The position numbers and the translations under genes were made by a program. The notes under the pieces are model-generated. The model was not told the DNA's origin and did no database searches. It saw only the letters and a list, made by a program, of their open reading frames with translations. Shown here in pieces: positions 24,001 through 39,000 of a DNA stretch of 64,000 bases. The DNA is from Apteryx mantelli (lineage: Eukaryota > Chordata > Aves > Apterygiformes > Apterygidae): assembly GCF_036417845.1 (NCBI RefSeq), contig NC_089981.1, positions 25,688,001 to 25,752,000 of the forward strand, written 5' to 3'. Position 1 is the stretch's first letter; the number at the start of each line of letters is the position of its first letter.

Positions 24001-27000
24001 TTGTTTAGTATTTTCTTCATTTTCTTACCTGTGCAATGAGGCTACAACTGTTTGTTGTCTGAGGACTTCACCAGGGTTCTCCATGTGTATGAAGTGTGTT
24101 TCTGGCATAAAGGGCTGCTATAGTATAACTCCAACTGGTGAAAGTGAAATGAATGTGCTTTTAAAACTAGTTACTGAGTTAAGTGATTTTGTTGGTAGCT
24201 GATGGGTTTTAATCTCTTCTGTCTGTGTTTTCTCTGGAAAGAGAGTGGTTTGGTGTTTCAGTGGGGAACTGGCATGGCATCTCGGGCAAAGCGTGCGAGC
24301 CAAGGAAAAACTCTCCCCCTGTTCCTGACAGCAAAGGAACCTTGTGGAGTAACAGGTAATCCACAAATCTGATTCTTTGTAAGGGTGATAGCGTAGAGAG
24401 AGAATTTGGAGTGATGTGCAGCATCCTTTTATTAAAAAATCACTTGGTGTTAAAAACATGTAAGCTCGTTCTGTGCTTCAGATACTCCAATACAAGTTCA
24501 TAATCAAAAGGAAAAATATCGTCTTGCAGTGTCTATGATCCAAAAGCAAAGCTTTTGTTAAAAAAAATTCATTATCATCATAATGATGAAATACTTGATT
24601 TAATATAGCTTGGGTGGTTCATTTGCTGCAACTCAGTGTTTTATGTCTATGCATAAAATATCTGCTATACAGATTTTATAAGACTAATTTTTCTGTAGGC
24701 CTGGAAGATGTAAAGGTGAAGAGAGTTGCTGCGAGCTCCTACCACTCGGTGTCACTCACAGGTAGGCCTCAGGTACAGAAGTAAAATTCCTTATCTCTGC
24801 CTAAAAAGACTTTTGTACTTTACCAAAATTCACAAAAGTTTCTAAAACTGTTAAAACTTGATCTGGCTTAGTGCAATTAGTTGTTGAAATTTGAGAATTA
24901 ATTCAAAAGAGAAACTTATTAAAAATATGAACTGTTTTGCATTCTGCATTCCTGCATCTTGTAGACATTTTGTGCTGGATTCTGAGAAATTTTCCTTTTT
25001 TAAGAGTTGGATCCATATTTTGAATTCTCTGAATCCTGTGTGGTTATTCATGGAGCCAGGTATGAGTAAGTAATGGTCTGGGCTCTCTGACTTGATGGTT
25101 AGAGGCTCTGAAAGGACTTGGACAAGTGTGGTTGCGTATGTCTCTGCTGTTGCAGCATGACGCTGCGTTAGGTAACTCTTGACTGGACTAGCTTTTTAAC
25201 CATGCGGTTCTGTGTCCGTGGAGAAAGGCTACATTAGGTGATTGCCCCAAGAAAGGCTGCTGTGGTTATCCCGCTTCTGCGGCCTAAGCTAATGCCTCTG
25301 CCTGGGGCTGTGCTGTGCACAGATGTGAGATAGTCTGGGGTTACCTGAGGTGGCTCTAATGTAGTGCCATGCTGCACAGTGTGCAGATCTACATGAGGTG
25401 AGGTAAGAGCACACAGATCACTTAAAACAGTAAGAAATTGCTTAAATCACTTACTTCCATAACTTCTACCATTTGTCCTTTGATCTCTAGGCAGTGCTCC
25501 TATGTTGCTTATTAAGTATCCAGTAATTAATAATGAAAGTCTGATAAAGTATTTTTTTTGGCAGACTGGGAGAAGGAAAAACAACTGCTTTTTGTAATCT
25601 TACTTTTTTGAAGCGTGGAAAATGTATTGAACCTTATGAAGACAAGTCCTTACCTAACTCTAAAGAAACAACTTCTTAGCAAATATGTAGCCATCTGGTC
25701 CCTCTGTCATCATTAAATGGAGCACTGGAGTATTTGCTTATGCAGATCTACAAAGAGGTTTAGTTGTATGGGGAGATGCTGCAAGATGTGAATTATTGAA
25801 TTCTGAGATGCAAAGTCTGTATGCCATTAGTAAAGAAGAACTGTGAGGACAAACAGAATGTGCCTTAGCGAATTAACACATTCTGTTTATTTAGATAGTG
25901 AACAGATTATTCTTTCATGCTTTTGCTTTTTATTTAAGAGAGCAGTCTATTTGGCAACAGGGAGACCAAACTTACCGAAGTAGGTGCCAGAGCTTTTAAT
26001 AACATGCTGCCATTGTTACCCTTCATCCTGCATTAGCCTTTAAAGGTGCTTGTTTGTTTCAATTCACTGCTGTGTGTAGTATTTAATAAGTGAGCTCTGC
26101 TCTGCGGGGATTTTTTTCAGGACTCTTGCATGCTCTGGGATGCAGTTTTCTTTGGCTCTGTCTCATGAGCCACCTGGTGGTAGAATATGAAACACCTGTG
26201 ATGAGGCCGGTTTTTGACACAACTGCTGAAGTGGATTGTGGCAAACATGAATGGCGGTTCATTTAAGAGAGAGGGAAAAAAAAAAAGAGCTGAGTTGCTG
26301 CTCTATCTGTATCCAAACCAGCCTGAACTCTCCACTTACATGAATATGCTACGAAGCATTAGGGTCTAGGTTTTTGTTAAAACCTACTCAAGAAATAAGA
26401 TGAGGGTTTAGTATGTCATGTTTCTGAGAATAAAGTAAACGCCTTCTGGAGAGGAAAAGGAGATGGCAGAAACAGTGCATTGTTAGTTATGGAAGTGTTG
26501 TGTCCTATATGGCCATAGGAAAGTGTAATTTTTTTCATTGTTTGAAACAAGCTGTCTTTGTCACCTTCTTTTTCTCTCCAAAATATGTTTTTACTTTATC
26601 CTGGGAAAAAATTTATCAATTTTAGTTGAGAGTTCTAATGAAATAATTGCTTGGTTTGTTTTTCCTTTTCACTTCTTTTATCTGAGAAGTTGAGAAATTT
26701 GTGAAGTCCTGCAGATTCCTGTCAAGGATGTATAACTTGGCACTTAGTGGCTTTTTTTTCTTTCCTCTCCTTGTCTCTAGGTGTCCCTGTGTACATGTGC
26801 TGCCCCCCTCCCCCCCCCCCCCCCCCCAAAAAAAGTTACCATACTGGAAATCTCTTGGTTTGTCTCTTTTTTTTTTTTCTTTTTCTCTCCTATTACTGTT
26901 ACCAAATTGAAGTCATCAATTATATTGTAGCCTAAATTGTGCTTGTTTTCCTCTGAAAGTTTTACTTTGTTATGCTGCTTGTAATAAGTTCAGTGTTGAC

Positions 27001-30000
27001 TTAAGACTTCTAGAAGCCTTTGGGTATTGTGGACACATGCTCTGAACAACTCCATGCTGCCAATGATGTGGTTTCCAGTCTTGCCGTGCCCACGATCATG
27101 TACTCCATGTGTGCATGATTTAGTTTGTATGGCCTGCTACTCATGCAGGGTGGTAGAGGACTAGCTTCAGGGGGTCTGACACAGCTTGTGTTCTGTTATG
27201 TGCTTCAAGTGGAGTATCTTCTTAAACCCAGAAGCCTAGAACCTGGGCTGAATGATCTTGTGTTGAAAGGATTGAATTGATGGTATGTAATATCTGCAAA
27301 AGGACTCCTTGAATCATCATCTTACTGTCTGTTGATCGTTAGGCTGTGAGCAACTCAGACTGATGCTGGGGAGCGATCTGAAACAAAGTGGGTGTTTCTG
27401 TAAATATAATTATTCCTCTGGGTGGCATCCTGGAGCATGCACTTGTGCAAATTCTTATGGCAGCAGTGAGGTGGGTGGAGACAAATAATTGCATACAAAA
27501 GTCTCTCGGTAGTGGTCTAGTAGTGTTTTGAGGTATGAGAATACTTCAGTTTTTGTGGTGGGTGGTTCCTGCTTTAGTTGTGCATTTTTAGCTATGTGTC
27601 ACATTCCTTTGGGAAGTGACTGAGCGAGATGGGGCAGGGAGCATTAGAGACTGTGCCTGTGTTTACGGAGTTATTGAATTTGCTCAAGCTGAAGAGGCCA
27701 GGAGAGTCACAGGCAGAGCTGGAAGCTTGTAGCTTGTGTAGAGAGACTGGGAGACTGCAGTGCAGCCAGACAGGCTTTGAAGAGACGGAACATCCCAGGT
27801 AGTGCAGGGAAGTTGCATTATTTGCTGCAGTTTGGAAAGTTATTGAAGGGACTAAATCGAAGCCTTGGAGCAGAGGTAAGAACTGGCCTGCAGGGACAAA
27901 GTGGGTGGAGAGAGTGTAGTGTATAAACCCTCCTTATCTTTATTCTATGTCATCCATATGCGTTAAGCTTTTTTCCTCTGAGAAGTTTATTATTGTAGTT
28001 AATTTTCTAACAAAACTTGGCTTTTGTTCTGAAAGCCTTTCATTCTTCTTTGAGAAGCTCTAGGTAGAACTGAAGTCTAGGCAGTTCAGCCTCAAAGCTC
28101 AGGGAACTGATGCAGTCCTCAGAAAAGAGGCATGTTGATAAGGCCCTTGCAGATGCTTCTGATGTTCTAGGTACAATGTGTGTGCATGTGGTAAAGAGAT
28201 GGTATAAAAAAAAAAAATGAAAAACCAAGTTGAATTAAACATTGTTCGTTCTTCAGCATATCATACTGTGTTGAGACAGAGCATGCATCTGGTGGTATTC
28301 TGTATATGTCACTTTCCACTAATTTTATTTCTGTATCTATTGTAGATGAAGGATGCCTGTATGTCTGGGGTAGCAACAAACATGGGCAGCTAGTGAGCAA
28401 GGAGATCTTTCTTGTTGAGCCCAAGAAGATAGAGACTCATTTTTTCTCACATGAAAAAATTGGAGCTGTTTGGAGTGGATGGACACACTTGGTGGCACAA
28501 ACAGGTAGGTTACCTAAGAAGCAGCCAGATCTGGCACCTGCGCAGTAAATTATCTTTATTACAGGCAAAATGACTTTTAAATTGATTTTTTTTTTCTCAC
28601 TGCTATTAGTTAGATGCAGAGAGTTTGACAGTTTCACCTGGGCTGTGGTAGTTTTTTGAAAATGATGAGGACAGACATTCTTTGGTTTCTGTCCCTCAAG
28701 TATTATTGTGCTTATATATCATGCATGTTCACAAATACAGTAGCACATGCATGCACACACCAGATGGATGCATCGTCTCTGCACCATCAGGGTGCTAGTT
28801 TTGCAGAATATATGAGAACTTCTAAAGATCATACTGTTTGAGTTATAAATGCCTCTTTGGAGAGAAGAGAGTTTGGAAAACTTCTTTCAGAGAATAGAGA
28901 GGTAGGAAAATGTGTCTGCAGCTTCCGGGATACGTGACTCTATTCCACAGGAAGATACAGGCAGAACTTTCATCCAGGACACAGGTATTACAGAGGGGGG
29001 AAGATAATCCTGATGCAAGTCTGTGTACTAAAGGCATGGAGGCATAGGTATGAACCGTTCACAGATTGCCTGAGTCTTAGTTGAGATCTTAAAAACGGAC
29101 ATAGCCCATCCCCCTCTGCTGCTACCATCTACTTTGTGAAGACATTACTAGGTGAAACAAACTGTATGGCTTTGCACAGATGCATTAGCCTTCCTGTACT
29201 TCAAGAGTGAGCCTAGCTTTCAGTGCTGTTCTTTTGCTGCTCTTTATTAAAGTGTTTAAGGACAAATAAAATTGTGCATTCAGAAGAAAGTCAAACTAAA
29301 ATAACCTGTCTTGTTGTGTGTGTGCATTTGTATGTTTGACCATGGAATAAAATGTTGAGAAAAGGTAGGCATCCTCTCAAGATGAACTGAAATAAGATTA
29401 GTATGGAAGCTGTGCAACCTTACTTTCCTGGGAATCTTGCTATTGAGGACAGTGTCACACGTAGAGGGTTGTAGGGTTAGATTCTTTTCTGGGAAGAGAT
29501 AAAAGGAAGGTCGTATGGTAATGGTGTTTCCATGTAAAAGGATGGTTGATCTAGTGAGGGTAATTTGAATGCATTTGTACTATTGCTCTGTTTGGTAGTG
29601 CAAAGGCAGGAGGAAAAAGTAGATGGAGAAAAAGGTAAGATATTTAAAAACTGTTTTGTTATGTTCACGTGTGAACAGTCTGTGCGATTTGCTGCTACTG
29701 TTGCACACTCTGTGGTGAGTTAGTTAAGTAAGACCACCAAGAGGATGAAATTCTTCCGTAGAACAAACAGAACAGCCAGGGTTATTAACTGGGGCAGTGT
29801 TACACACGGCATCGCTCTTCCCTTGCACGTAGTGCTGGGTGAGGGAAGGAAGAGCAGATGGAAACATTTTTCCTAGAATCATGTTGTGATTGGAAGAGCC
29901 TATTGATCTGTCCTGATATAACCCGTTTGTAAAGATAAAACTACAAAAGGAGCTGCAGGTCTGTTACCATTATTGTTTATTGGGATCTATAATATATGAC

Positions 30001-33000
30001 AGTGGTTCAAGGAGTGCTTAGCCTTTAGCATGCAGTTATTTTGATTTAAGTGGGAGTTCTTGCATGCTCAAAGGTCAGCATGTGCTTCAGTATTTTATTA
30101 AACTGGTGCTATAAATTCTGCAACAGTTGCACAGTAATGCCCTTGCTCTGTGAGAAAAGTATCCGTTTTAATTACGGTGTATTTTGAACTCTTGGTGCTA
30201 GAAATCAGTGGGATATGGTGCATGACTGGAAAAACAAATTGATTAAGCATTCTGTTTCATAGCGTTCATTGTCTGGCATCAAAGCATGTGAGAGGTGTCA
30301 TGTAAACTGCCTCACTCTGGCTGTCCTCTTAGCTATTTAAAAGCTGTGTTTGAACTCTGATTTTTAGAGGATGCTGTCTTGAGAATTTGAGCAGGAATTA
30401 ATGCTACATACTGCTTGGAAACTTTTGAGGTGGAATAAAAGAATTGGTCTCAGAATGTATGATTCTTGAGAAAAGTGCTTATGTCATTCTTATTCAAACA
30501 GGAATGGTAGAGAAAAGGTGTTAGGATAACCTAATTTTTAAAGAGAGGGTATTGTCAACATGATTTGCCTTACTTCACTGTATCTTAATAATGAATATTC
30601 TTTAAGTCAAACTTCTCCAAAGTGTTAAAAATTTTAATGTGTAGTTGATATTTATCCATGGCCATCACAGGAATAAAGTGAATATATTAGTATCTGATTT
30701 TAAGAGAAAAAAGTATGTCGAGTGACTAACAGGGAAGCTCTTTCATGAATGTTTGAAATGAATTGAAATAAAGATAGGCTGACTTTTGTGTCTGCATGAG
30801 GAAACTGGTCAAGTGATGTGGTGGCATAAGTTATTGCTGAAACTGAATTTTATGCTTTTAGAATTTTAGATCTCTTTGAAAGTCAGTGGACCTGAACCTA
30901 AATCATTCAGAATAAGATCATGAATGGCCTTTGACAGCCTGCAGATACCAATCAGAATCTCATGGGATTTTCAAGGGTTGCTTAACTGCTAGACAGTGTG
31001 TGAGCTAAGCACCTAGCTGTTTCTGAAATACCACTCCATGTCTGTGCTTGAATTTGCGGTTGTCTAAGTAACTGTGAAAATGCACCCCTCCTGAAAAGTT
31101 TTCCCTGGGTGTAGCAGGTCTTCCATTATTGTACCCACTTCTAGCAAGCGAGGAAATGCAGCTTCACTTTCTGGTGCTTAGGTCACACAAACAGTTCCTG
31201 CTCTCTGTACTCAGAGTTCCACAGTTAGTGGAAAGGAAGCAAATTGGAGTGTGTGTTTGTTTATTTTTTTTTGGGGGGGGGGGGGCGGGCAGTGGAAAAT
31301 AGAAGGAAGGTTGTAGTATGATGTTTCTATCCCTTTGCTGTGAAAGGTGGGAACATACTTTGGAAGAACATTGTGAAGTATATGGATTTTCTTGTATGAA
31401 AGATCAGACAAGTGTGTGTTTTTTTTTTTTTAACCTAATGGTCTATCTTGATACAAAATTTAATAGCGAAAATATAGGTTACTGTACTTGAAGTCTAGTG
31501 TTCTGTTACTCACTGAAGGTAGAGGAATTCTAATAGGCCATTAAAAATATTTAGAGCTCTGTTTAATTTTTTTTCTGAACATTCATCCTGGTTGAAGTAG
31601 TAATAATAAAGCATTCATAATTGCAGCTAGCTTGACGGTAAATTAAAACTTGTTGGAAAGAGATAGGAAGAAACCGAATGGATAAAAGCTGAACACTCTG
31701 TTCATGCATAAATTTACAAATTCTACTATTTCAAAGTGACATTTTGATCTTTGTCTGCCAGATGAGCAGTACTTGATTACAGATCAAACAGAACACTAAA
31801 AAGTAAATGGGACAGTGATGTTGATAAAAGCAACCATCTGGAGGAACAGTGGATAGTTTCATGGATGCTGTGATTTGATGCTGTTAAGTGAGCCCAAGGA
31901 CATTACAAACTTAAAATGTTAAACCTCATACCTTTGTTATCGGGGAAGGAACGTGGCATAGATGTCTTCCTCTGTTTTATCAAGTTTTCCTGTGTATGAA
32001 AACTGGCCTATTTTAAAAGGCTTGTTTTTGTTTTTCCTTTATGCTATGGGCAAAATACATGACTCTTCTCATTTCTTTCCTACTCTGTCCTTACAAGTGA
32101 TTTTAATTGCTCCTGAAATCAGTGTGATACTCATCTTTCTCGTCATATATTATATTCTGCCCCATTCAGGGACTGCTGAAAGTCATGTTTCCTGTCACTT
32201 TTCTTTGGAGTTTGATTGCCTCTTTTTTCATTTGCTATTATTTCTATTATAAACAGTTCAGATGCAAGAATTTCATTCTTGAGTGTGAATTGCTTGACTT
32301 AAGTTAACATTTTCATAGGATGTTGTGTTGTTCATCCTCGCTCACCCTTAACTGATTCTCTTCAGCTCTGATTCCTTACTCTGATTCCTTATTCTTCTCA
32401 AGGGTAGAGCTGTCTCTTTTGGACTATTCCTGTTTCTGGATTTTTAGATTATCCACTCTATGCAAGCTTACTATAAAAAAAACCAAAAACAAAACAAACA
32501 AAAAAAAGCCCCTCACAAAACCCTTCAAGATAGCTACTTCTTCTTCTGCCTTGATTCCCAGTTCCTACAGAAGTTGTACAATTAGGCTCTTAGAACCCCT
32601 TCAAAATAAGTTGTATTATTCTGCTACCAGTGGTGGTGCAACTCATTGATAGTTGGCCAGAAAAGACTAGGATCAAGACTCTTGTTGTGTCTGGTTGCTT
32701 TTTTTTATTGGGTCTCTGATGATAAGATATGAACTTGTTAATGTCTTTGGTTTGTTCATTGTTTTCTGTATTGGCACTTATGTCAAGTGACTTTCTAGGC
32801 ATGCATTTCAATTAGGACAAGGCAGTACTGGTATTGCTCTTTATACGAAGGACAGATCAGACATGTCCTTCTGGCCACAGACTTCAAGTGCAAGCACTAT
32901 TCTCTTCAGGCAACTGCTCTGTGAAGTGCCTTGCTCCCACGCCAGTGCCCTATGCCATGGCACAAGGAGCACCACTGCAGTATAGATGATATTATTTTGA

Positions 33001-36000
33001 ATAATAATGAGCAGCTCTTTTGCATTGCTCTGCTTAACAATGTCTACTTTAATTTGTGGGCCTTTTCCAATTGATAAAAACCTCTTTGAGTGGAACTGCT
33101 CAAAGATGAGCATCAATCTAGAGGTTATTGCTTAGATCATTTAAGTGAGCCAAGTCGTGGCCTATAATGTTGAAGATGTAAGTTAGGCTACTTGAAGGCA
33201 AACCTAAATATAGCAAGAGAGAAGTCTTTTAAAGACTTAGAGGTGAATCATCAACTTCAATTCAAAACAAGTTATTTCCTTGTTAACTGGGATGCCTAAT
33301 AAATAAGCTTTCTTAATCTGACCTGTTTTATTATTTAAGCGTTCTCCTGAATACATTCACTAATTTATTTTTCATGTGAATTTCATGTGGAATTATACTT
33401 TGGTTGAGCTCAGATAAAAAATTTCGAGCTCCTTCACCCAGAAGGAGTTACCTTAAGAATGCAGTTACAATGCTGTTTCTGCTTACGCGAATCTGCCTTA
33501 CATCTAAAAAGTTTGAGGAACAAAACATGATCAGATCCCCATGAAAGGGTCTTAATATTGAGTCCTCATTCCAAATGTGTGTCTGAGTCAGAGCTGCTTT
33601 GGACATCCCTTGGCATCACATCAACATTAAGCCACATAAACACTTGGAAGTGGTCCAGCATGTTAGTAATCTGTATGATAAAATTGAACACATCTCTTGT
33701 TTTTCTGAAGCAAATCAAAATGTGTCTCCCCAAAGACTGGGTGCGGACCAAAGGAATACTTCCAATCAGCTGAAACGAAAAGGAAGCTTCCCCTTTTGTA
33801 ATTGCATTTGTATCTTCTTTTTCTGATGCCAGGTGCTAAGTAAATCTCTCAGGCCTTGCTGGAAAGTACTTTAAGCGGGGAGGTGAAGTGAAAGGACACT
33901 GCTCTGACACCTGAGCAGTGCAGTTTCAGCCCACTAGAGGTCCTTTCCAGTTTTGTTTTGAATTAAGTCAGCAGCCTTGCTGATGCTGCAAACGATACCT
34001 CCTTAGTCTTGAAATTCTCAGCAGCTCCCAAGAAGTGCAAATCCTGCTGCTGCTTTTTTTTTTTTTTTGGTGGCTTGTGTATGGTACCAATGAAGCATGT
34101 ACTTGATGAGGACTCTTTTTATCTCCTTAGCCATTATAGTGTGATCTAGCAAAAGGAACTGCATTTGGGAAGTGACATTTTGAATAGCGAATAGCTTAGA
34201 GATCTTGTTGAAGGTAATCTGGGTTTACTGAGTGCTGTTGTTCTAGAGCCTGCCTTTATTTAAAACAAAGGCCAAAAACCTAATGTTGCCTTTATCGCTA
34301 TTAAAAATTCCCTTTTATTTTTCCCTCTACACTTTTTTTTTTAAGGAGATGTTTTAGAAAATGATCATATCCAAGGGACAGTATGAATTTTGTATTACTC
34401 TGGTTTTGGTAGCTAATGTTAATGAAGCAAAAGCTGCTATTAAGGAGCATCTTGTTGCTGGAGCACTTGCTTTTACTTATACCTATTCTTCCTGTGTATG
34501 TTGTTGAGCTTACTATTGGGCTTGAAGAAACTGAATGCCAAAGTGTGTTTCATGTGCTGCATATAAACGTGTGCTGAATTTTGCACTGGTAATATGGGAG
34601 AGCAGAATATGTGGTTGTTTCCTGCTATACAAATTTTGCCAACTCAGTAGGATGCCATAGGACACAATCTGGTAGGGGAAACTGCTGGTTTTCTGAGCAG
34701 GACCAGTATGTTGTGTGTGTAATTTTTATGCATGTGTGTATGTACGCATATGTATATATTGTGTATCTAAAAAAAAGAAATAAACTGGTTGAAGACGAGT
34801 GCTGGTCCACACAGCTGAGGGTTGATGCATTTCCAATTTTGAGAAATGTATGTACCCGTTTGTGATTCATAAAGGTTTTGAGGGTTAATGTCAGCTGTCT
34901 TTTTCCTGTAGAATGATGGAAGAATACATTGACAAGCTGGTCTATTTTTTGTAGGCTGGGTGGGGTAAGGCAATGCTGTGCAATCTTTTAATCACTTTAT
35001 GATGTTCTGTTTTGGTGCTGTGACTGAGTTGTTTTTTTCATTTGCATCAGATAGGAGGGTATGTGATAATTTGCTGTATGGGAGAAGGTAGAAAGGATTT
35101 TGCATTCATCTTCAGTGTGAGGAGATTTTGTCTTTTCTATTTACATGTTTTGCCTTGTATCAAAACTCATTCATTCTAGCTAAGAGACAACTTTATCTTT
35201 CTGGTGAGGCACTGCAGCAGTTTACAAATACTTTTTGGGATATCTTTATTCCTAGCTCAAAGATACTTTTAAAGAGTAAAATTCTGTCTTTGCAATGTAC
35301 CAGTGCTATTGCAATTCTTGCATGTTGCTTGCATGTTCTACCTCGCAGAAAGACCTCAGAGCAATTTGCAACTCCACTGTAAAGTTAATAAGGGCTATTA
35401 AATTCATTTTTCAGTTGTGCAGAAGAGCCTCATAAAGATCAGATGACTTCCTCAAGGCATAAAACAAGGGTCCTCCCAACTTTTTCCTGGGCTTCAGTAG
35501 CAAGTTTCTCTGTGATGACATAGAAGATGCTGAATAAACTCCAGTGCCAAAGAGATGAACCCATCTCCTTATATAAACATCCCTCATACAGAAAAACGTG
35601 GGAGGATGATCTGTCCTGGTTCCATGATCATCCTTCTCACAGTCATCTTCCACTGCTGCGCTAAAGGATGTGGCCGACAGTTTTCATGTATGGTTCGTTG
35701 GTTTCTGTCATTATTCCTGTGGAGAGGAAACTGTGCACTCAGTGACATCTTTCTTATTGATAGTGTGGGGGTTTCTGTCTTTTAAATAACATTTTTTTTC
35801 CTTGTTGGGATGCACAGCTATGAGTGTGTCTCATGCATTTATGAATCAATAAAATCAGTAAAGAAAGGTATTGAAATCAGGCTGAATGTTCATAATTTGC
35901 CCTTTCCAGAAGGTGGTTCATTCTGGGTATCTGCATCGTCCTCTTATGCTCCTTTCTCACATGGCTGAAAAAGCTTGTTCCCACTCCCTTCCTTTTTTTC

Positions 36001-39000
36001 TCAGCTGTGCGTTCAGTGCACAATGTGGCAGCTGATTGGAAGGATATATTAGTGCCAATAGGTGACAGTCAAACACTGAAACTGGAGCCCCCGACATTCT
36101 TTTTAATGTGAAATAGCTGTATTTCCTGAGTTTAGGTTTTGGGAAAACATGTAAAATATTAGAAATAAGCTAATTCAAAAACCTCAAGTTGATAGGAACC
36201 CCCAACTTTGCAGAACCTGCAAAGCAAGCATTTAAGGAAGAAAAGTCTTCAATCTGTCTTGGGCTAAGTAAATTCTAAGTAAAATGTGGTAGATTCCGTT
36301 TCTTTTCTGTTGTCTTCTAGTGAATGATTGTTCTTACCTCCTCTTCATAATACAACGTCTCAACATTGTGAAGCAATGGGAATGTATGCTCCACAGTATG
36401 TTATGTTCCTTGCTATCGTAATAAATATTTTTGTGCACCATAAGGCAAAGTGACAAAGAATGTCAGTTGGATGTATGTAGACTTTAAAGCCAGGAATCAC
36501 CACTGCAGAGGAGGTCCTACTAGTTGATCCAAAATATGCTGTTTAATTTCGCTGAGATGCCCCAGTGTTAAGCCCAGTAACTTGTGCTTTGCAGAAATGT
36601 AACTTCCAGAAAGACCTTCACCTGGAGGTAGGATGTGGTGGTTTTTTTTTTCTTTTTTTCTGATGGTGTGTTTCAGGTCCAGTGATTGAATTAGAGTGTG
36701 GCTGGAACCACTGTAGTTGCCTGGGTGCTGTTTCACTGGGAGGGATGGGCCACTGTTCTCTTGATGTGGGTCCAGGCCGGTCTGGCAGCTCTGCTAGGAT
36801 GCTTTGAGAAAGTGGAAGATTCACCTCTGCTTTTGATAGCTTGTTCCAGTGCTGAGACTCCAGCTGTAAGACAAATCAGAAAAATGACAGAGTGAAAGAG
36901 TCAAGGTGAAGGTGAGAGTGTGGATGGAATTTAACAGGAAAATGGTTGCTAGCACTAAGCCCTTGTGATGCTTTGTGTTTGCTCTAGGGCTTTTTAGGAG
37001 TACTTACAGGACCTAAGTAGGAAGGTCTATTGCAAGTACAGTCACTCATGTTAGAATGAATAGAGTATAACTTTGGCTACTGAAAAGTATTCAGAGAAGC
37101 ATGAAATCAGCAGGCAGAACTGTTGCAATTTATAGAAAACTCTTTGCCCCCAAGAGCACGTTTCCTCTTTGCTAGTGTCCTCCACCTTCTGCACGTGTTA
37201 CAGAGAAGATAATGAATGTGATAGAGATGTGTCTCTGTGATGTATGTTATAGCTTTTCATTGGCTGGGTCTCATGATCTGAAATTGTTCGCAATCATCAG
37301 TCTGAAATGATTTCTAATAAGAATTAAAAAAACAATTGCACATTGTTTGCATTGATCTGCTTGCTAAGTCTGTGATATTTTAGAGTTATGACTACAACTG
37401 ATGCTGTTTTTCATCTACTTGTAAATTCCATAAAACACTTTTCAATATTATTGAAACTCTTGAACTGAAAAAGTTTATCTGTTCAACATATACTCAAAAA
37501 TGAGTATGATACTGAAAACTGTGAAGCTTGAGAAAGATTAACTAGACTGTAAAATAAGTTTTTACTGTGTTTTGCATGTGTTTTCAGTTGTGATTTTCTG
37601 AGTTTACATTGGTGATATGGTTAGTTTACAACATACAGATCTTATGATGCAACTGATGATGGAATTTTTGGTTACATTAAGAAAAAAAATGATTTTAGGT
37701 TTGTGGCTGAGAAATCTGAAAACTCTCATACAGGCCTATCCTGAAGGTCTCATGTTTTGAGTATATAGGAGAGAGCATGGAAGGGGGGAGAGAAAAAGAA
37801 GCACATGAGCACGAGTTTGGGGACTAAAATGGTAAGATGAAATAATCTGCTCAGGGTTACATAAGGAGTTTGTGTGACACAGCTAGGAATGAACCCCAGT
37901 TTTAACCAAATACTATTTCATCCATCTGCGAAAAAAATTCCCATTCTGGTCTTTTGGCTTTAGCTAGATAGTTTGCTTTGTTATTGACTGTGTATGCTTA
38001 AACTGCTTTACCAAATGTGGCCCTCTGGACTAGTGATTTTGTGTTTTAAACTTCTAAGTGTAAGGACCTTGGTATTGTTAGTTAATATCCCCAAAATTCA
38101 GAGATTAAAGGTTTGCAGAAATTCATATGAGATCCATGGGTAATTTATAATATGTAGCCACAGGAGTGAAGATTTTAGGTGCCTATGGGAATTGGTTTAT
38201 ATTTTATGCATTGTCTTCATATCTAGCTCCTTGTTTGATCACAAATCAATCTTACTTTGTTCAGCTTTCATGATATTTATCTTAAAGTTTGTGAAAGTTG
38301 CTGAAGCAGGGCTTGATGGGAACTGTGTAGTATGTTACTCAGGAAGTCTGTTCCTGGCTGGCAGCCAGCTGAGACACAGGAGGTACTCACTGTTCAAGGA
38401 TTTGAAGTCAAATTTGTGGCAAGTTTGCACCCAGGGAACGCTCTGAAAATTAAAGGGTGTCTGGGAGGATAAATACATAGATTAAAAATGCACATTTTTC
38501 ACTTGACTCTGTGTGGATACGTGTAAGGCTTATAGATGTGGAGTAACTGTTTAAGTCAATACAAGATGTTTAATATACCTTTATTTTATGTGCATTGAGT
38601 TCACTACTTGAATTGGATTCATCTTCTCCCTTCTACAGAGACAGGAAGGCAAGTTTTTTAGACTCTGCAAAATACATATGTATAATATATTTTACAATAT
38701 TCTGGAAATTTGTGACAACTTACCATTTATTTCTGTGACTAAATCAATACAAAGTTCACTTTTGAAAGTAATTTATGTGAAAAGAATCCTTTCTTTTGGC
38801 AAGAAGTCCCTTTTCAGTCACGGATCATCCCATTAATGCAAAAACTTGGAAGAAGACACAATAAAGTCGATGAATTGGCACACAGACTTTTTCTTTTCTC
38901 AAGCACGAAAGTTTGTGCAGCCCTGTGATACCTTTTTTCCTGTTTGAGGAGGAATATCCTCACCAGCAGGAGCTCTTCTTTAGGTTAATCCTGTCATTTT

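Noticed and set aside
26801-26935. Proline-rich frames over the C18 tract
   Set aside because: Produced by the C homopolymer and T-runs, not by a gene.
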